This document shows, piece after piece, positions 27,309-35,441 of a stretch of DNA of 64,000 nt (positions within the stretch are counted from its first letter, which is position 1; every line of letters begins with the position of its first letter). Under the pieces are notes generated by a model. That model was given only the letters and a program-made list of their open reading frames with translations. It was not told the origin of the DNA and searched no databases. This DNA is from Pontibacter virosus (GTDB lineage: Bacteria; Bacteroidota; Bacteroidia; Cytophagales; Hymenobacteraceae). Location: contig NZ_QEKI01000001.1 in assembly GCF_003096355.1 (NCBI RefSeq), forward strand, positions 186,001-250,000, given 5' to 3'. A program made the position numbers and the translations under genes.

Positions 27309-28979
27309 GTGGGATGTAGTTCATGTTCTAGTGGCGGATGCAGCACCGGCGAAAAACCAGGCGGCTGCAAAAGCAACGGCGGTTGTAGCACAGGAGGCTG
27401 CAATCGTTTAAACGTGTTCGACTGGCTCAGCGATATGGAAATACCAACCGCGTTTGAGGAGTTCGACATCGTAGAAATAAGATTCAAGGGAGGACGCAAA
27501 GATTTCTTCCGCAACATAAACAGACTCGACCTGACCACCGGCGACCCAGTGGTAGTAGACGTACCGAACGGGCATCACATCGGCACCGTATCGCTGAAAG
27601 GTGAACTCGTACGCCTGCAGATGCTCAAGAAAAAGGTAGACAACAACGAGGAGATCCGCACCATCTACCGCATCGCCAATGAGCGTGATCTGGAGAAACT
27701 GCGCGAAGTGCAGGAGCAGGAAGCTGCCACCATGTACCGTTCCCGCGAGATCATCCAGCAGACAGGACTTCGCATGAAACTCTCGGACGTAGAGTTCCAG
27801 GCTGACCGCTCCAAAGCAACGTTCTACTACTCTGCCGATGACCGCGTGGATTTCCGTGACCTGATCAAGAAGCTGGCCGAGGAGTTTAAGGTACGCATCG
27901 AGATGCGTCAGATCAGTCTGCGCCACGAGGCCGGCCGCCTAGGCGGCATAGGTTCCTGCGGGCGTGAATTGTGCTGCTCAACCTGGCTCACCGATTTCAA
28001 GAGCGTGTCGACTACAGCGGCCCGCTACCAGAACCTGTCGCTTAACCCGAGCAAGCTGTCAGGACAGTGCGGACGCCTAAAGTGCTGCCTCAACTACGAG
28101 CTGGAAACTTATATGGAGGCACTCAAGGATATACCTACTGTGTCACGCCCATTGCAGACCAAGCAGGGCGATGCTATGCTGCAAAAAACCGACATCTTTA
28201 AAAAAATGATGTGGTTTGGCTACAGAGGCGACAACAACTGGTACCCGGTGCCGGTAGAGCGTGTGCACGAGATCCTGAAAATGAACAGCCAGGGCTTTGT
28301 TCCTGAGACACTGGTAGAGGAGCCTGTACAGGAGACGAAGCAGAATGAATTTGTAGCGCAGGTGGAGGGTAGCCTGGAACGACTCGACGACAAATACAAG
28401 AGCAAGAAAAAGAAGAAAAAGAAGAAAAAGTCAGCTGGCGACAAGGCAGAAGGCTCACTTGGAAATCGCACGCAGGAAACGGAAGCACGTGAGCAACGGG
28501 AGCCGCGTGCGCCTCGGGAAGATAGAGGGCCACGTGAAGACCGAGGTCCTCGCGAAGACAGGGGACCGCGCGAAGGCAGAGGCCAGCGGGACGGCCGTGG
28601 TCGTGACAGAGGTCCACGTGAAGCAAGAGCTGTTGATCAGCAGCAGGCGAAAGCGGCAATGCCTGATGCAGGAATTGACGGAGCAGCAGCTGAACAGGGC
28701 CAGCGCCCCAAAAAGCAGCGCCCGCCACGCAACCGTGGCAACCGCGAAGGACGTGAAAACAGGGAGGATAGACTGCCAAGAGGAGACGAACGGCAGCCAC
28801 GCGAGCCCAGACCCGAACGGGAAGCTGGAGCGCCTAGGCCGCCACGTGGAGAGGGAAAGTCGGATGCCCAGCAACCGCAGGGCGATGGCGCCCCGCAGCA
28901 GCCCAGACGACAGAAGTCACGCAGACCGAACCGAGGCCAAAAACCAAACCAACCTAAATCACCTTCGCCTGATGCGTAA
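27309..28979 (+). CDS. PSP1-domain protein (RicT/YaaT-like) with Cys-rich head and Arg-rich disordered tail
   Basis: A 556-residue protein with a GTG start. Residues 1-32 are Cys/Gly-rich, with nine cysteines in CxxC and GGC patterns. The PSP1 core (about 40-300) holds the cysteine signatures GSCGRELCC and GQCGRLKCCLNYE. In Bacillus the RicT homologue works with RicA and RicF, binds Fe-S clusters and controls RNase Y. The last 200 residues are Lys, then Arg/Glu/Gly/Pro-rich, with three REDRGP repeats near 28520-28570, and look like an RNA-binding disordered tail. It overlaps gldH by 8 bases. Confidence 0.9.
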   Translation: MGCSSCSSGGCSTGEKPGGCKSNGGCSTGGCNRLNVFDWLSDMEIPTAFEEFDIVEIRFKGGRKDFFRNINRLDLTTGDPVVVDVPNGHHIGTVSLKGELVRLQMLKKKVDNNEEIRTIYRIANERDLEKLREVQEQEAATMYRSREIIQQTGLRMKLSDVEFQADRSKATFYYSADDRVDFRDLIKKLAEEFKVRIEMRQISLRHEAGRLGGIGSCGRELCCSTWLTDFKSVSTTAARYQNLSLNPSKLSGQCGRLKCCLNYELETYMEALKDIPTVSRPLQTKQGDAMLQKTDIFKKMMWFGYRGDNNWYPVPVERVHEILKMNSQGFVPETLVEEPVQETKQNEFVAQVEGSLERLDDKYKSKKKKKKKKKSAGDKAEGSLGNRTQETEAREQREPRAPREDRGPREDRGPREDRGPREGRGQRDGRGRDRGPREARAVDQQQAKAAMPDAGIDGAAAEQGQRPKKQRPPRNRGNREGRENREDRLPRGDERQPREPRPEREAGAPRPPRGEGKSDAQQPQGDGAPQQPRRQKSRRPNRGQKPNQPKSPSPDA

Positions 28980-29448
28980 CCTGATGCTAACGCTGGCAGT
29001 AGCGGGCACCCTGCTACTGTCGGCTTGCGACCCCTCGCGGGTATATGAGCAGAACGTAGAGCTGCCCGAAAAAAACTGGACAGTGGACAATGCGCCTGTT
29101 TTTGAGTTTGCCATTGAGGATACCACCAAGCGGTTCAATGTGTACTTCAATGTGCGCTACTCTTTGGCTTACGACTACTATAACCTATATCTGCAGCACC
29201 GCCTGACGGCTCCGGATAGCAGCCAGGTATCGTCGTCGCTACACGAACTGCATTTGATGGATGCCAAAACAGGTAAGCCTGAAGGAAAAGGATCGAGTGA
29301 CATTTACGATATGCAGTCGCTTGCGCTGGAGGGTGTTGCCTTCCCACAGGTGGGCACTTACCGCCTGCAGTTAACGCAGTACATGCGCCGCGACCCGCTT
29401 CCAAATATTCTGGCAGTGGGGGTGCGAGTGGAAGAAGTTGCCAATTAG
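28972..29448 (+). CDS. gldH: gliding motility lipoprotein GldH
   Basis: A 158-residue lipoprotein. The ATG at 28972 overlaps the PSP1 stop codon region, and the signal MRNLMLTLAVAGTLLLSAC gives a clean lipobox (LLSAC). The longer frame upstream is only the shadow of the Arg-rich PSP1 tail. The body with YEQNVELPEKNW, FNVRYSLAYDYYNLYLQH and the final ILAVGVRVE matches GldH, which Flavobacterium johnsoniae needs for gliding and T9SS function. PSP1-gldH coupling is, as I recall, a conserved Bacteroidota arrangement. Confidence 0.9.
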   Translation: MRNLMLTLAVAGTLLLSACDPSRVYEQNVELPEKNWTVDNAPVFEFAIEDTTKRFNVYFNVRYSLAYDYYNLYLQHRLTAPDSSQVSSSLHELHLMDAKTGKPEGKGSSDIYDMQSLALEGVAFPQVGTYRLQLTQYMRRDPLPNILAVGVRVEEVAN

Positions 29449-29466
29449 AAAGAATCACAATCAAGG

Positions 29467-29510
29467 AAAAAACGGCCGGAGCTAGAACATAGCCTCGGCC
29501 GTTTTTCTTT
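29467..29510 (+). terminator. terminator after gldH
   Basis: AAAAACGGCCG / CGGCCGTTTTT stem with a 17-base loop and a T-rich tail. Confidence 0.9.
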
Positions 29511-29646
29511 TTAGCACGTTTCAGCTCTATACTTTACAACGAACGCATTATACCCTGACAAGAAACCACAGGCTCCTACAACAAAAAATTAGTGTTGAAA
29601 GTATGCAGTATATCTTACTGTCCTATACCTAATTGCTTGCAATTAC

Positions 29647-30732
29647 ATGAAGCTCACCCTCCAGATAGCCGGATTCGTTCTGACGCTATTTTCTTTCCTG
29701 CCACTCATCAAGTCCCCCCTATGGTGGATCCGGGTACTTGACTTTCCCCGCCTGCACGTGGCGATACTGCTAACGGGCGTACTGGTGGCATACACTGTGC
29801 TTTATGGTGTTACTGGTGAAGCAGGCGAGATGACGATGCTCTCGCTTTGGGTGCTGGCTATTGTGAATGAATTGCGCTATGTGTATTTCTTTACGCCACT
29901 TGCTCCGATAGAAGCCCTGCGAACGGAAGTAGAAGCGCCGGCCAACTGTGTCACGCTGATGGTTTCGAACGTGCGCATGACCAACAAGAAGTATGAGAAG
30001 TTCCTGCAGCTCGTCCTGCGCACCGACCCCGACATCGTGCTGATCAACGAACCTAACCAGGCATGGCACGATCACTTGCAGCCCGAACTGGACAAACGCT
30101 TCCCCTATGCCATCAAAAAGCCATTGGAGAATACCTATGGCATGTTGCTCTACAGCAAATTCAAGCTTCTGGACAGTGAGGTTCGCTTTATGGTGGAAGA
30201 CGATATACCTTCGTTTTTCACGGTTGTGGAACTGCCGAGCGGTCTCAAGTTCGACTTGTATACGGTGCATCCACAGCCCCCCCGGCTAATGCAAAACACC
30301 GAAACCCGCGAAGCGGAACTTCTGATCGCGGCAAAAGTCGTGAAGAAATCACCGCACCCTTCCATAGTAGCCGGCGACCTGAACGATGTAGCCTGGTCAA
30401 GCACCACCAAACTGTTCAAGCAGATAAGCGGCATGCTGGACCCACGGGTAGGGCGCGGCTTTTACAACACATACAATGCCTACATACCACTGTTCCGCTA
30501 CCCCCTGGACCATATCTTTTATGATCCCTCATTCCGGTTGGTGCACATGGAGCGACTGCCAAAGTTCGGATCCGATCACTTTCCTATTCTGATCACGCTG
30601 AACTACGAGCCTAAGCGCGAACAAGAGCAGCAGCCTCCTAAGGCCGATGTAGAGGATCATCAGGAGGCCAATGAGTTGATACAGGAAGGGCTGGAAAAGG
30701 GCGAGGAACGCAACGGGGAAAAGAAGACCTAG
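29647..30732 (+). CDS. membrane-anchored endonuclease/exonuclease/phosphatase-family protein
   Basis: A 361-residue protein. Three short membrane helices at the N-terminus (about 5-95) are followed by an EEP domain with NEPNQAW (metal-binding Glu), VAGDLNDVAWS (catalytic Asp/Asn) and a terminal GSDHFPI (Asp-His pair). These are the active-site residues of the DNase I/exonuclease III fold. The catalytic domain probably faces the periplasm. The last 45 residues are Glu/Gln/Lys-rich and disordered. The substrate may be nucleic acid or a phospholipid headgroup; the sequence does not decide. Confidence 0.88.
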   Translation: MKLTLQIAGFVLTLFSFLPLIKSPLWWIRVLDFPRLHVAILLTGVLVAYTVLYGVTGEAGEMTMLSLWVLAIVNELRYVYFFTPLAPIEALRTEVEAPANCVTLMVSNVRMTNKKYEKFLQLVLRTDPDIVLINEPNQAWHDHLQPELDKRFPYAIKKPLENTYGMLLYSKFKLLDSEVRFMVEDDIPSFFTVVELPSGLKFDLYTVHPQPPRLMQNTETREAELLIAAKVVKKSPHPSIVAGDLNDVAWSSTTKLFKQISGMLDPRVGRGFYNTYNAYIPLFRYPLDHIFYDPSFRLVHMERLPKFGSDHFPILITLNYEPKREQEQQPPKADVEDHQEANELIQEGLEKGEERNGEKKT

Positions 30733-30741
30733 AACGGTATT

Positions 30742-30774
30742 AAATAAAAAACCCGCTCAGAAAACTGAGCGGGT
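30742..30774 (-). terminator. terminator downstream of the cold-shock gene
   Basis: ACCCGCTCAG / CTGAGCGGGT stem with a 4-base loop. The T-run (TTTTTTATTT) is on the minus strand, so it serves the cold-shock gene; it may also slow the convergent EEP transcript. Confidence 0.85.
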
Positions 30775-30819
30775 CAAAATAGATGAATGCCCTGCCTAAA
30801 GGGCTATATGTTCGTTAAC

Positions 30820-31011
30820 TTAGATACGCTCTACGTTAATTGCATTCAATCCTTTTTTGCCATCTTTCACTTCGAAAGAAACACGGTCATTCTCACGGAT
30901 TTCGTGAACTAGACCAGTCTGGTGAACGAAGATGTCTTGGTTTGTATCGTCAGCTACGATGAAGCCGAAGCCCTTAGATACGTTGTAGAATTTTACTTTA
31001 CCTGTTTGCAT
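30820..31011 (-). CDS. cold-shock domain protein
   Basis: A 63-residue CspA-type single OB-fold protein that binds single-stranded RNA/DNA. RNP1 is KGFGFI (about residues 13-18) and RNP2 is DIFVHQ (26-31). It is slightly shorter than E. coli CspA. It has a full consensus promoter and its own terminator. It is divergent from the large Gly/Ser/Tyr/Gln repeat protein, a suggestive pairing of an RNA chaperone with a condensate-type protein, though no functional link is shown. Confidence 0.96.
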   Translation of the reverse strand: MQTGKVKFYNVSKGFGFIVADDTNQDIFVHQTGLVHEIRENDRVSFEVKDGKKGLNAINVERI

Positions 31012-31036
31012 GATAAATAATTGTTAATAATAGAAG

Positions 31037-31044
31037 CAAAGGTA
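31037..31044 (-). promoter_or_regulatory. -7 promoter element TACCTTTG of the cold-shock gene
   Basis: Exact TAnnTTTG match with TTTG at 31068-31071 and a spacer of 23 bases, within the reported range. The leader would be under 25 bases. Confidence 0.7.
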
Positions 31045-31400
31045 AAAAATAAGTTCTTATAAATAACCAAATTCACAAAAATATAATGTGACATTCTGAA
31101 TCAGAAAAAGGTCATCTAAATCAGAGACATAGCCTCCATTCCGCATCTCCTTTAAGCATCATGTTGTGAACGGTTCCGGCACTTACCATCACGCTGTTTC
31201 CTGATGTGTGCTTAATAACCCTCCAACGTGAGGTTCGTATAGCTAAAACGTTCAGTTACACTAACTAAATGGGTATAATCACCATTTTTTGATGTGGCTT
31301 GAACAGGTCATTGCCAGTGTTCCGGCACATTGTGCTGCGCAGTGGCGATGTCACATTTAAACGGACCTTTACTATTCCAATTAATCTATAACTATAAACT

Positions 31401-31406
31401 GAGGAG
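31401..31406 (+). promoter_or_regulatory. strong Shine-Dalgarno sequence GAGGAG
   Basis: It lies 9 bases before the ATG at 31416. Bacteroidota genes usually lack Shine-Dalgarno sequences, and I saw none as strong before other genes here. This points to unusual translation control or foreign origin. Confidence 0.6.
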
Positions 31407-31415
31407 ATCAGAACT

Positions 31416-33305
31416 ATGAAAGAAAACGAAAAAAATCAGTCATCCAATCAGTCTGGAAACATGTCGAGTGGGTCATCATCGGGTAGCTCCAACCAAAGCG
31501 GTTCTAACCCAAGTGGCTCTAGCCAAAGTGGTTCCAGTCTAAGTGGTTCAAATATGGGCTCTATGAGCCAGGGAAGTTCCGGCATCGGATCATCATCTTC
31601 TTCCAGCTCTACTCCTTCCTCGAAGAGTAGCAGCAAATCAACTTCTTCTGATAGCAAGTCGACAGGCACAAAAGCAAAGTCAGGTACTAAAACCTCTGCT
31701 AAGTCTTCTGATTCGAAATCAGGCAAATCTTCTACTTCTTCCAGAGGCAGCAAAGACAAAGACTCTGATAGCAACCTAATGGGCAGCAGCGACCAGAACT
31801 ATGGCAGCCAGAGCGGCTCACAGGGATACGGAAGCCAGCAACAAGGTGGCATGGGCGGCTACGGCTCGCAGCTGGGTGGCCAGGGTTACGGTGACAGCCA
31901 GCAGGGCTATGGCTCGCAGGGCGGCTATGGTTATGGCTCGCAGAACAGCGGTGGCTACGGCGGCCAGAGTGGCTATGGTTATCAGGGCGACTATGGTTCC
32001 TCGCAGCAGGGCGGTGGCATGCAGCGTGGCTACGGCGACAGCAGCGGTTACAGCTCATCTTCTCAAGGTGGTTACGGTTCGTCTTCACAAGGCAACTACG
32101 GTGGCTCGCAGGGAGGCTATAACTATGGCAACCAGGGCGGCATGGAAGGCAACCGCACCCGCCACCAGGATCAGGACTACGGTGCCTCGAGAGGTGGTAT
32201 GCAGGGCGGCATGCAGGACAGAGAAGGCGATAACATCGGTGGCCAGAGCTACGGTGGATCTCAAGGCTCTTTCGGTATGCAGGGCAGCGGCTCTAACCAG
32301 GGCGGCTACGGCAGCTACGACAGTGGCCGTGGTGGCTACGAACAAGGCGGCTATCGCAGCAGCGGCAGCCAAGGCAACTATGGCGGCTCATCTCAGGGTG
32401 GTTACGGTAGCCAGGGCAGCTATCAGCAGGGATACGGACAAGGCGATTATGGCCAGCGTGGTTCCCAGGGTAGCTACGGTTCATCGCAAGGCAGCGGCAT
32501 GCAGCGTGGCTATGGCGACAGCAGCGGCTATGGCTCTTCCTCACAGGGAGGTTACGGCTCTATGAGCGGCCGCAGTGGCTCGCAGGGTGGCTACGGTTCT
32601 TCTTCCCAAGGAGGTTATGGCTCACAAGGCAGTTACGGCGACCGTGACCGCTACGGCTCCATGGGCTATGGTTCATCCAGAGGTATGAGTGAGTACGATC
32701 GCGATGACTATGGTTCACAAAGAGGCTACAGCTCACAGAGCTCTATGCAGGGTGGCTATGGTTCGCAGGGCGGCTATGGCTCACGCGGTGGTTCTTACAA
32801 CGATGAGTACCGTTCGTCTCAGGACCGCGGCCGCGGCGGAAGCTCTTACGGCGACAACTACGGCTCACAGAGCAGCTACGGCGGTTCTTCCCGCCAGGGC
32901 TCACAAGGTAGCGGCTATGGCTCTTCCTCACAAGGTGATTATGGCTCTATGAGCAGCCGCAGTGGCTCGCAAGGGGGCTATGGTTCATCTCAAGGTGGCT
33001 ACGGCTCTATGAGTAGTGGCGGCTATGGCGGATCCGAAAGAAGCGGCGGCATGAGTGGCTACGGCCAGAGTGGTTACCGTGAAGGTGGCTACGGCCAGGG
33101 CGGAAGAGGAGGCGACCAGAGTCGTTATGGCTCTATGGACAGCGGCACCTCTTACTACAGTGATAACCAGGGTTCGTCTTCCCGCGAAAATTACCGCAGT
33201 GGCATGGGCGACCAGGACTATTCACAGCGCGGACGCTCCAGCTATGGTGACGATAGCAGCAGCTTCGAAACAAGACGAAGCGATCGCTACCGCGACCTGG
33301 ACTAA
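31416..33305 (+). CDS. Gly/Ser/Tyr/Gln-rich low-complexity (FUS-like, prion-like) protein
   Basis: A 629-residue protein with no recognisable folded domain, signal peptide or membrane segment. Residues 1-60 are Ser/Asn/Gly-rich, about 60-115 Ser/Lys/Thr-rich, and 125-600 consist of irregular units such as SQGGYGSSSQGGYGS with [G/S]Y[G/S] tyrosines, glutamines and scattered Arg-Gly. The composition resembles the low-complexity domains of FUS and EWS, which phase-separate and bind RNA. The end (FETRRSDRYRDLD) is charged. It probably stays in the cytoplasm. It is single, with a strong Shine-Dalgarno and a terminator. The function is unknown; a stress-linked condensate role is a hypothesis. A secreted structural protein is less likely because no export signal is present. 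Confidence 0.85.
   Translation: MKENEKNQSSNQSGNMSSGSSSGSSNQSGSNPSGSSQSGSSLSGSNMGSMSQGSSGIGSSSSSSSTPSSKSSSKSTSSDSKSTGTKAKSGTKTSAKSSDSKSGKSSTSSRGSKDKDSDSNLMGSSDQNYGSQSGSQGYGSQQQGGMGGYGSQLGGQGYGDSQQGYGSQGGYGYGSQNSGGYGGQSGYGYQGDYGSSQQGGGMQRGYGDSSGYSSSSQGGYGSSSQGNYGGSQGGYNYGNQGGMEGNRTRHQDQDYGASRGGMQGGMQDREGDNIGGQSYGGSQGSFGMQGSGSNQGGYGSYDSGRGGYEQGGYRSSGSQGNYGGSSQGGYGSQGSYQQGYGQGDYGQRGSQGSYGSSQGSGMQRGYGDSSGYGSSSQGGYGSMSGRSGSQGGYGSSSQGGYGSQGSYGDRDRYGSMGYGSSRGMSEYDRDDYGSQRGYSSQSSMQGGYGSQGGYGSRGGSYNDEYRSSQDRGRGGSSYGDNYGSQSSYGGSSRQGSQGSGYGSSSQGDYGSMSSRSGSQGGYGSSQGGYGSMSSGGYGGSERSGGMSGYGQSGYREGGYGQGGRGGDQSRYGSMDSGTSYYSDNQGSSSRENYRSGMGDQDYSQRGRSSYGDDSSSFETRRSDRYRDLD
31790..33180 (+). repeat. degenerate in-frame repeats in the low-complexity gene
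   Basis: Short units reading GGYGSxSQ and related forms recur dozens of times. Some longer blocks recur nearly exactly: one around 32010-32060 (MQRGYGDSSGY) recurs at 32500-32540, and SMSxRSGSQGGYGS recurs at 32560-32605 and 32945-32990. They suggest growth by internal duplication. They are imperfect and unspaced, so this is not a CRISPR array. Confidence 0.85.
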
Positions 33306-33323
33306 TCTGAATTGATCTAAAGC

Positions 33324-33362
33324 AAGAGGGCCTTTCCTGAATCAGGAAAGGCCCTCTTTTTT
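33324..33362 (+). terminator. terminator after the low-complexity gene
   Basis: AAGAGGGCCTTTCCTG / CAGGAAAGGCCCTCTT with an AAT loop and a T-run. Confidence 0.92.
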
Positions 33363-33389
33363 GTATATCTCCTGGCTATACCTGACGGT

Positions 33390-34256
33390 TCAAAAGCACT
33401 CGTGGTAATCGCTGGCGAACTGCCGGAAACTATGGGGCGGACGACCAGTCAGCTCCTGTACCGCCTCCGTTACCTCGGCAGATTTTCCAGCTTTGTAAGC
33501 AGCATACAGTTCCAGGATTGCCTCAACTATTGGCGCTGGTGTGTGATGCGCTAACAGAGACTCCCGGGCTGCATCTTCCGGCACATCCACAAAGTCTATT
33601 TTCTTGCCGGTTGCCTCACCCAACTGCATGGCCATTTCCTGATGCGAAAGCGCCTCCGGGCCGGTCAGTTCGTAGGTCTTTCCCTGATGCTCCTCAGACA
33701 AAAGCACCTCTACGGCTACAGCTGCAATATCACGGGTGTCGATGTAGCTGACCTCGCCCTCTCCCACTGGCATATAGAATTTGCTTTCCTGCTTAATGGA
33801 TTCAGCACAGTAGTTCACGATGTTTTGCATAAAGCCTGCAGGTCGTAAGATAGTATAAGGGATGCCGCTCTCCTCCACATATTTTTCCATCTCCCGATGC
33901 CAGCGTCCCAGCTGTATACCTGGCTCCGCTCCGGCCCCCAGTGCTGATAGCCTTACAATGTACTTTACCCTTTGCTTCTTTGCCTCTTCCACTAGGTTGC
34001 GGGCCATCTGCAATTGATTCTCGGAGAGTGGCGTGATGAGCACAAGCCGGTCTACGTGCGTGAAGGCGGCATGCAGTGAATCAGGATCATTGAAGTCGAT
34101 CTCCACTATCTCCACACCGGGTAGTCGTTTCAGGTTTTCACCAGTGATGACAGAATGCACACCTGCCCGCACCGTGACATCCTGCATAGAAAGCTGTTTT
34201 ACAATCTCTCGGCCTACGTTACCCGTAGCACCCGTTACCAATATCGTTTGTCGCAT
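33390..34256 (-). CDS. NmrA-like atypical short-chain dehydrogenase (NAD(P)H-binding)
   Basis: A 288-residue protein starting at the ATG at 34256 (MRQTILVTGATGNVGREIV), whose glycine motif GATGNVG defines the dinucleotide site. The usual catalytic Tyr-x-x-x-Lys is not obvious, as expected for NmrA/QOR2-like sensors or reductases. The segment YTILRPAGFMQNI and the late YELTGPEALSHQEMA match this family, as in NAD(P)H:quinone oxidoreductase 2 or azoreductase-like proteins. The longer frame upstream adds 13 unlikely residues. It stands alone. Confidence 0.88.
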   Translation of the reverse strand: MRQTILVTGATGNVGREIVKQLSMQDVTVRAGVHSVITGENLKRLPGVEIVEIDFNDPDSLHAAFTHVDRLVLITPLSENQLQMARNLVEEAKKQRVKYIVRLSALGAGAEPGIQLGRWHREMEKYVEESGIPYTILRPAGFMQNIVNYCAESIKQESKFYMPVGEGEVSYIDTRDIAAVAVEVLLSEEHQGKTYELTGPEALSHQEMAMQLGEATGKKIDFVDVPEDAARESLLAHHTPAPIVEAILELYAAYKAGKSAEVTEAVQELTGRPPHSFRQFASDYHECF

Positions 34257-34373
34257 AGTTTTATCTGTTATGGGGTCTGTTAGCCATACGTGCACAGCAT
34301 CGATGCTGTGTCGTACAACGGCTATACCTATAAACTGATAAGTCCGGAGATAGGTTAAGGGAGAGGGTAAGCG

Positions 34374-35231
34374 TTACTGTTTTAATTCAAAGCTGACCAG
34401 GTATAGTTTCCCTTTTTCGTTGCTAATGAGCAGTTCTGTGGGTGACAGGTATAGCATTGCCTCCGCCTGACCGGTGCGGCCCAATGGCAGGCAGTAGCGC
34501 TTGCCGGAAAAATGCACCTGCTCGTTTTCAGGTTCGAACAGGTATAGTCGCCCATACCCGAGCAGGGCAAAATCTTTCCCGTTCGGTGCGCTGTCGGCGG
34601 CCGTGATGGCGGAGCTGACGCGCAGCTCTTCCTGCGGCGGCAAGGTATAGGCACCCGCTTTGGCAGGTAAGGTATAGCGACGGGTGATGCCTTTGCGGGC
34701 GCGGCTTTTCGTGAATAGATGCAGGCTGTCGGAGCGGTAAAAGAACGCTTCCAGGTCAAAGTGCTTGTCAGATGCTGGCGGTGGAAAATCCTGCTGATCG
34801 GCAAAGTTGAATAGTATGGTATCCTGCACGATCATCCTCTCCTCCTGTACCTTGAAGACCCGCAGGTCGCGACGGGCGTTGACGTTGTTGCCGAAGTCGC
34901 CAATGTAAAGATTACCTTTATCGTCCTGCGCCAGTTCTTCCCAGTCACGGTTAGGTATAGGCAGTGGCACGGTTCGCAACAGTTCGCCATTCAGGTTGAA
35001 CAGGTATAGCTCGGCGGGCAAGCCACTGTCGGGGTGCGTCCAGAAAGTGCTATCGGAGGCATGGGCGAGTCCGGAACTTTCCCTGATGCGGGTGTCCAGG
35101 CGGCCGATGCGCTGTACCTTCACCTCATAGTCCTTGCGCAGTCGCTCAAAGTCGCTGTTGCGCCTGTCCGGTCCGCAGCCACACAAAGCCGTTTGCAGGT
35201 ATACATACAGGGTGAAGAGTTTGATGAGCAT
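34374..35231 (-). CDS. hypothetical lipoprotein-like secreted protein, probable beta-propeller
   Basis: A 285-residue protein with a short N-terminal hydrophobic segment ending in LCGCG, which could serve as a lipobox. The body shows repeated strand motifs (SGLAHASDSTFWTHPDSG, NRDWEELAQDDKGNLYIGDFGNN, FDLEAFFYRSDSLHLFTK). The DWEELA and GDFGNN features recall secreted propeller proteins of Bacteroidota with calcium-like loops. No enzyme motif was seen. The gene carries seven dispersed GGTATAG/CTATACC motifs in about 600 bases, the densest coding cluster in the window. Confidence 0.75.
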   Translation of the reverse strand: MLIKLFTLYVYLQTALCGCGPDRRNSDFERLRKDYEVKVQRIGRLDTRIRESSGLAHASDSTFWTHPDSGLPAELYLFNLNGELLRTVPLPIPNRDWEELAQDDKGNLYIGDFGNNVNARRDLRVFKVQEERMIVQDTILFNFADQQDFPPPASDKHFDLEAFFYRSDSLHLFTKSRARKGITRRYTLPAKAGAYTLPPQEELRVSSAITAADSAPNGKDFALLGYGRLYLFEPENEQVHFSGKRYCLPLGRTGQAEAMLYLSPTELLISNEKGKLYLVSFELKQ

Positions 35232-35237
35232 TTTTGG

Positions 35238-35272
35238 GTTGAATGGTTAAATTGTTGAATGGTTAAATTGTT
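35238..35272. repeat. tandem 16-bp repeat containing AATGGTTAAATTGTT
   Basis: Two exact 16-bp units run from 35238 to 35269, followed by the start of a third. The 15-mer AATGGTTAAATTGTT is found again, inverted, at 50855-50869, so it is a dispersed intergenic element. Confidence 0.7.
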
Positions 35273-35340
35273 GGGTGCACTATTCAGACAGGTCTGCAGC
35301 TGTTTACCACCCCTACACAACGTTACGGTGTAACGTCGCT

Positions 35341-35441
35341 ACATACCAACTTTCTGACCTTCCACTTTTCAACTTTCTACCTTCTCAAACTCCTAAATTC
35401 TCAAACCCATTAATTCCCCAACTCTCTAACTCCCAACCCTT
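35341..35441. repeat. pyrimidine-rich tract with iterated AACTTTCT
   Basis: About 100 bases of C/T/A with almost no G and three AACTTTCT copies at 35348, 35371 and 35434. It runs into the last codons of the helicase gene, so the natural C-terminus of that protein may have been altered by it. Confidence 0.6.

Larger units (their letters stand above)
31012..31415. other. 404-base intergenic region between the cold-shock and low-complexity protein genes
   Basis: The first 60 bases hold the cold-shock promoter (minus strand). The rest lies upstream of the low-complexity gene and contains no gene or clear tRNA. No exact TAnnTTTG was seen for that gene, so it may use another sigma factor or an activator. 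Such length suggests a long leader or complex regulation. The stretch ends in a strong Shine-Dalgarno sequence. Confidence 0.5.

Noticed and set aside
28459..28971. Upstream extension of the gldH frame
   Set aside because: It is the shadow of the Arg-rich PSP1 tail in another frame. The true gldH start at 28972 has a signal peptide and lipobox.
31801..32565. Ala/Thr/Arg-rich overlapping frames in the low-complexity gene
   Set aside because: They arise from the repeated codons in other frames and have no start context or family.
31790..33180. Possible CRISPR array or tandem minisatellite
   Set aside because: The repeats are in frame, irregular and degenerate, without unique spacers. They encode the low-complexity protein.
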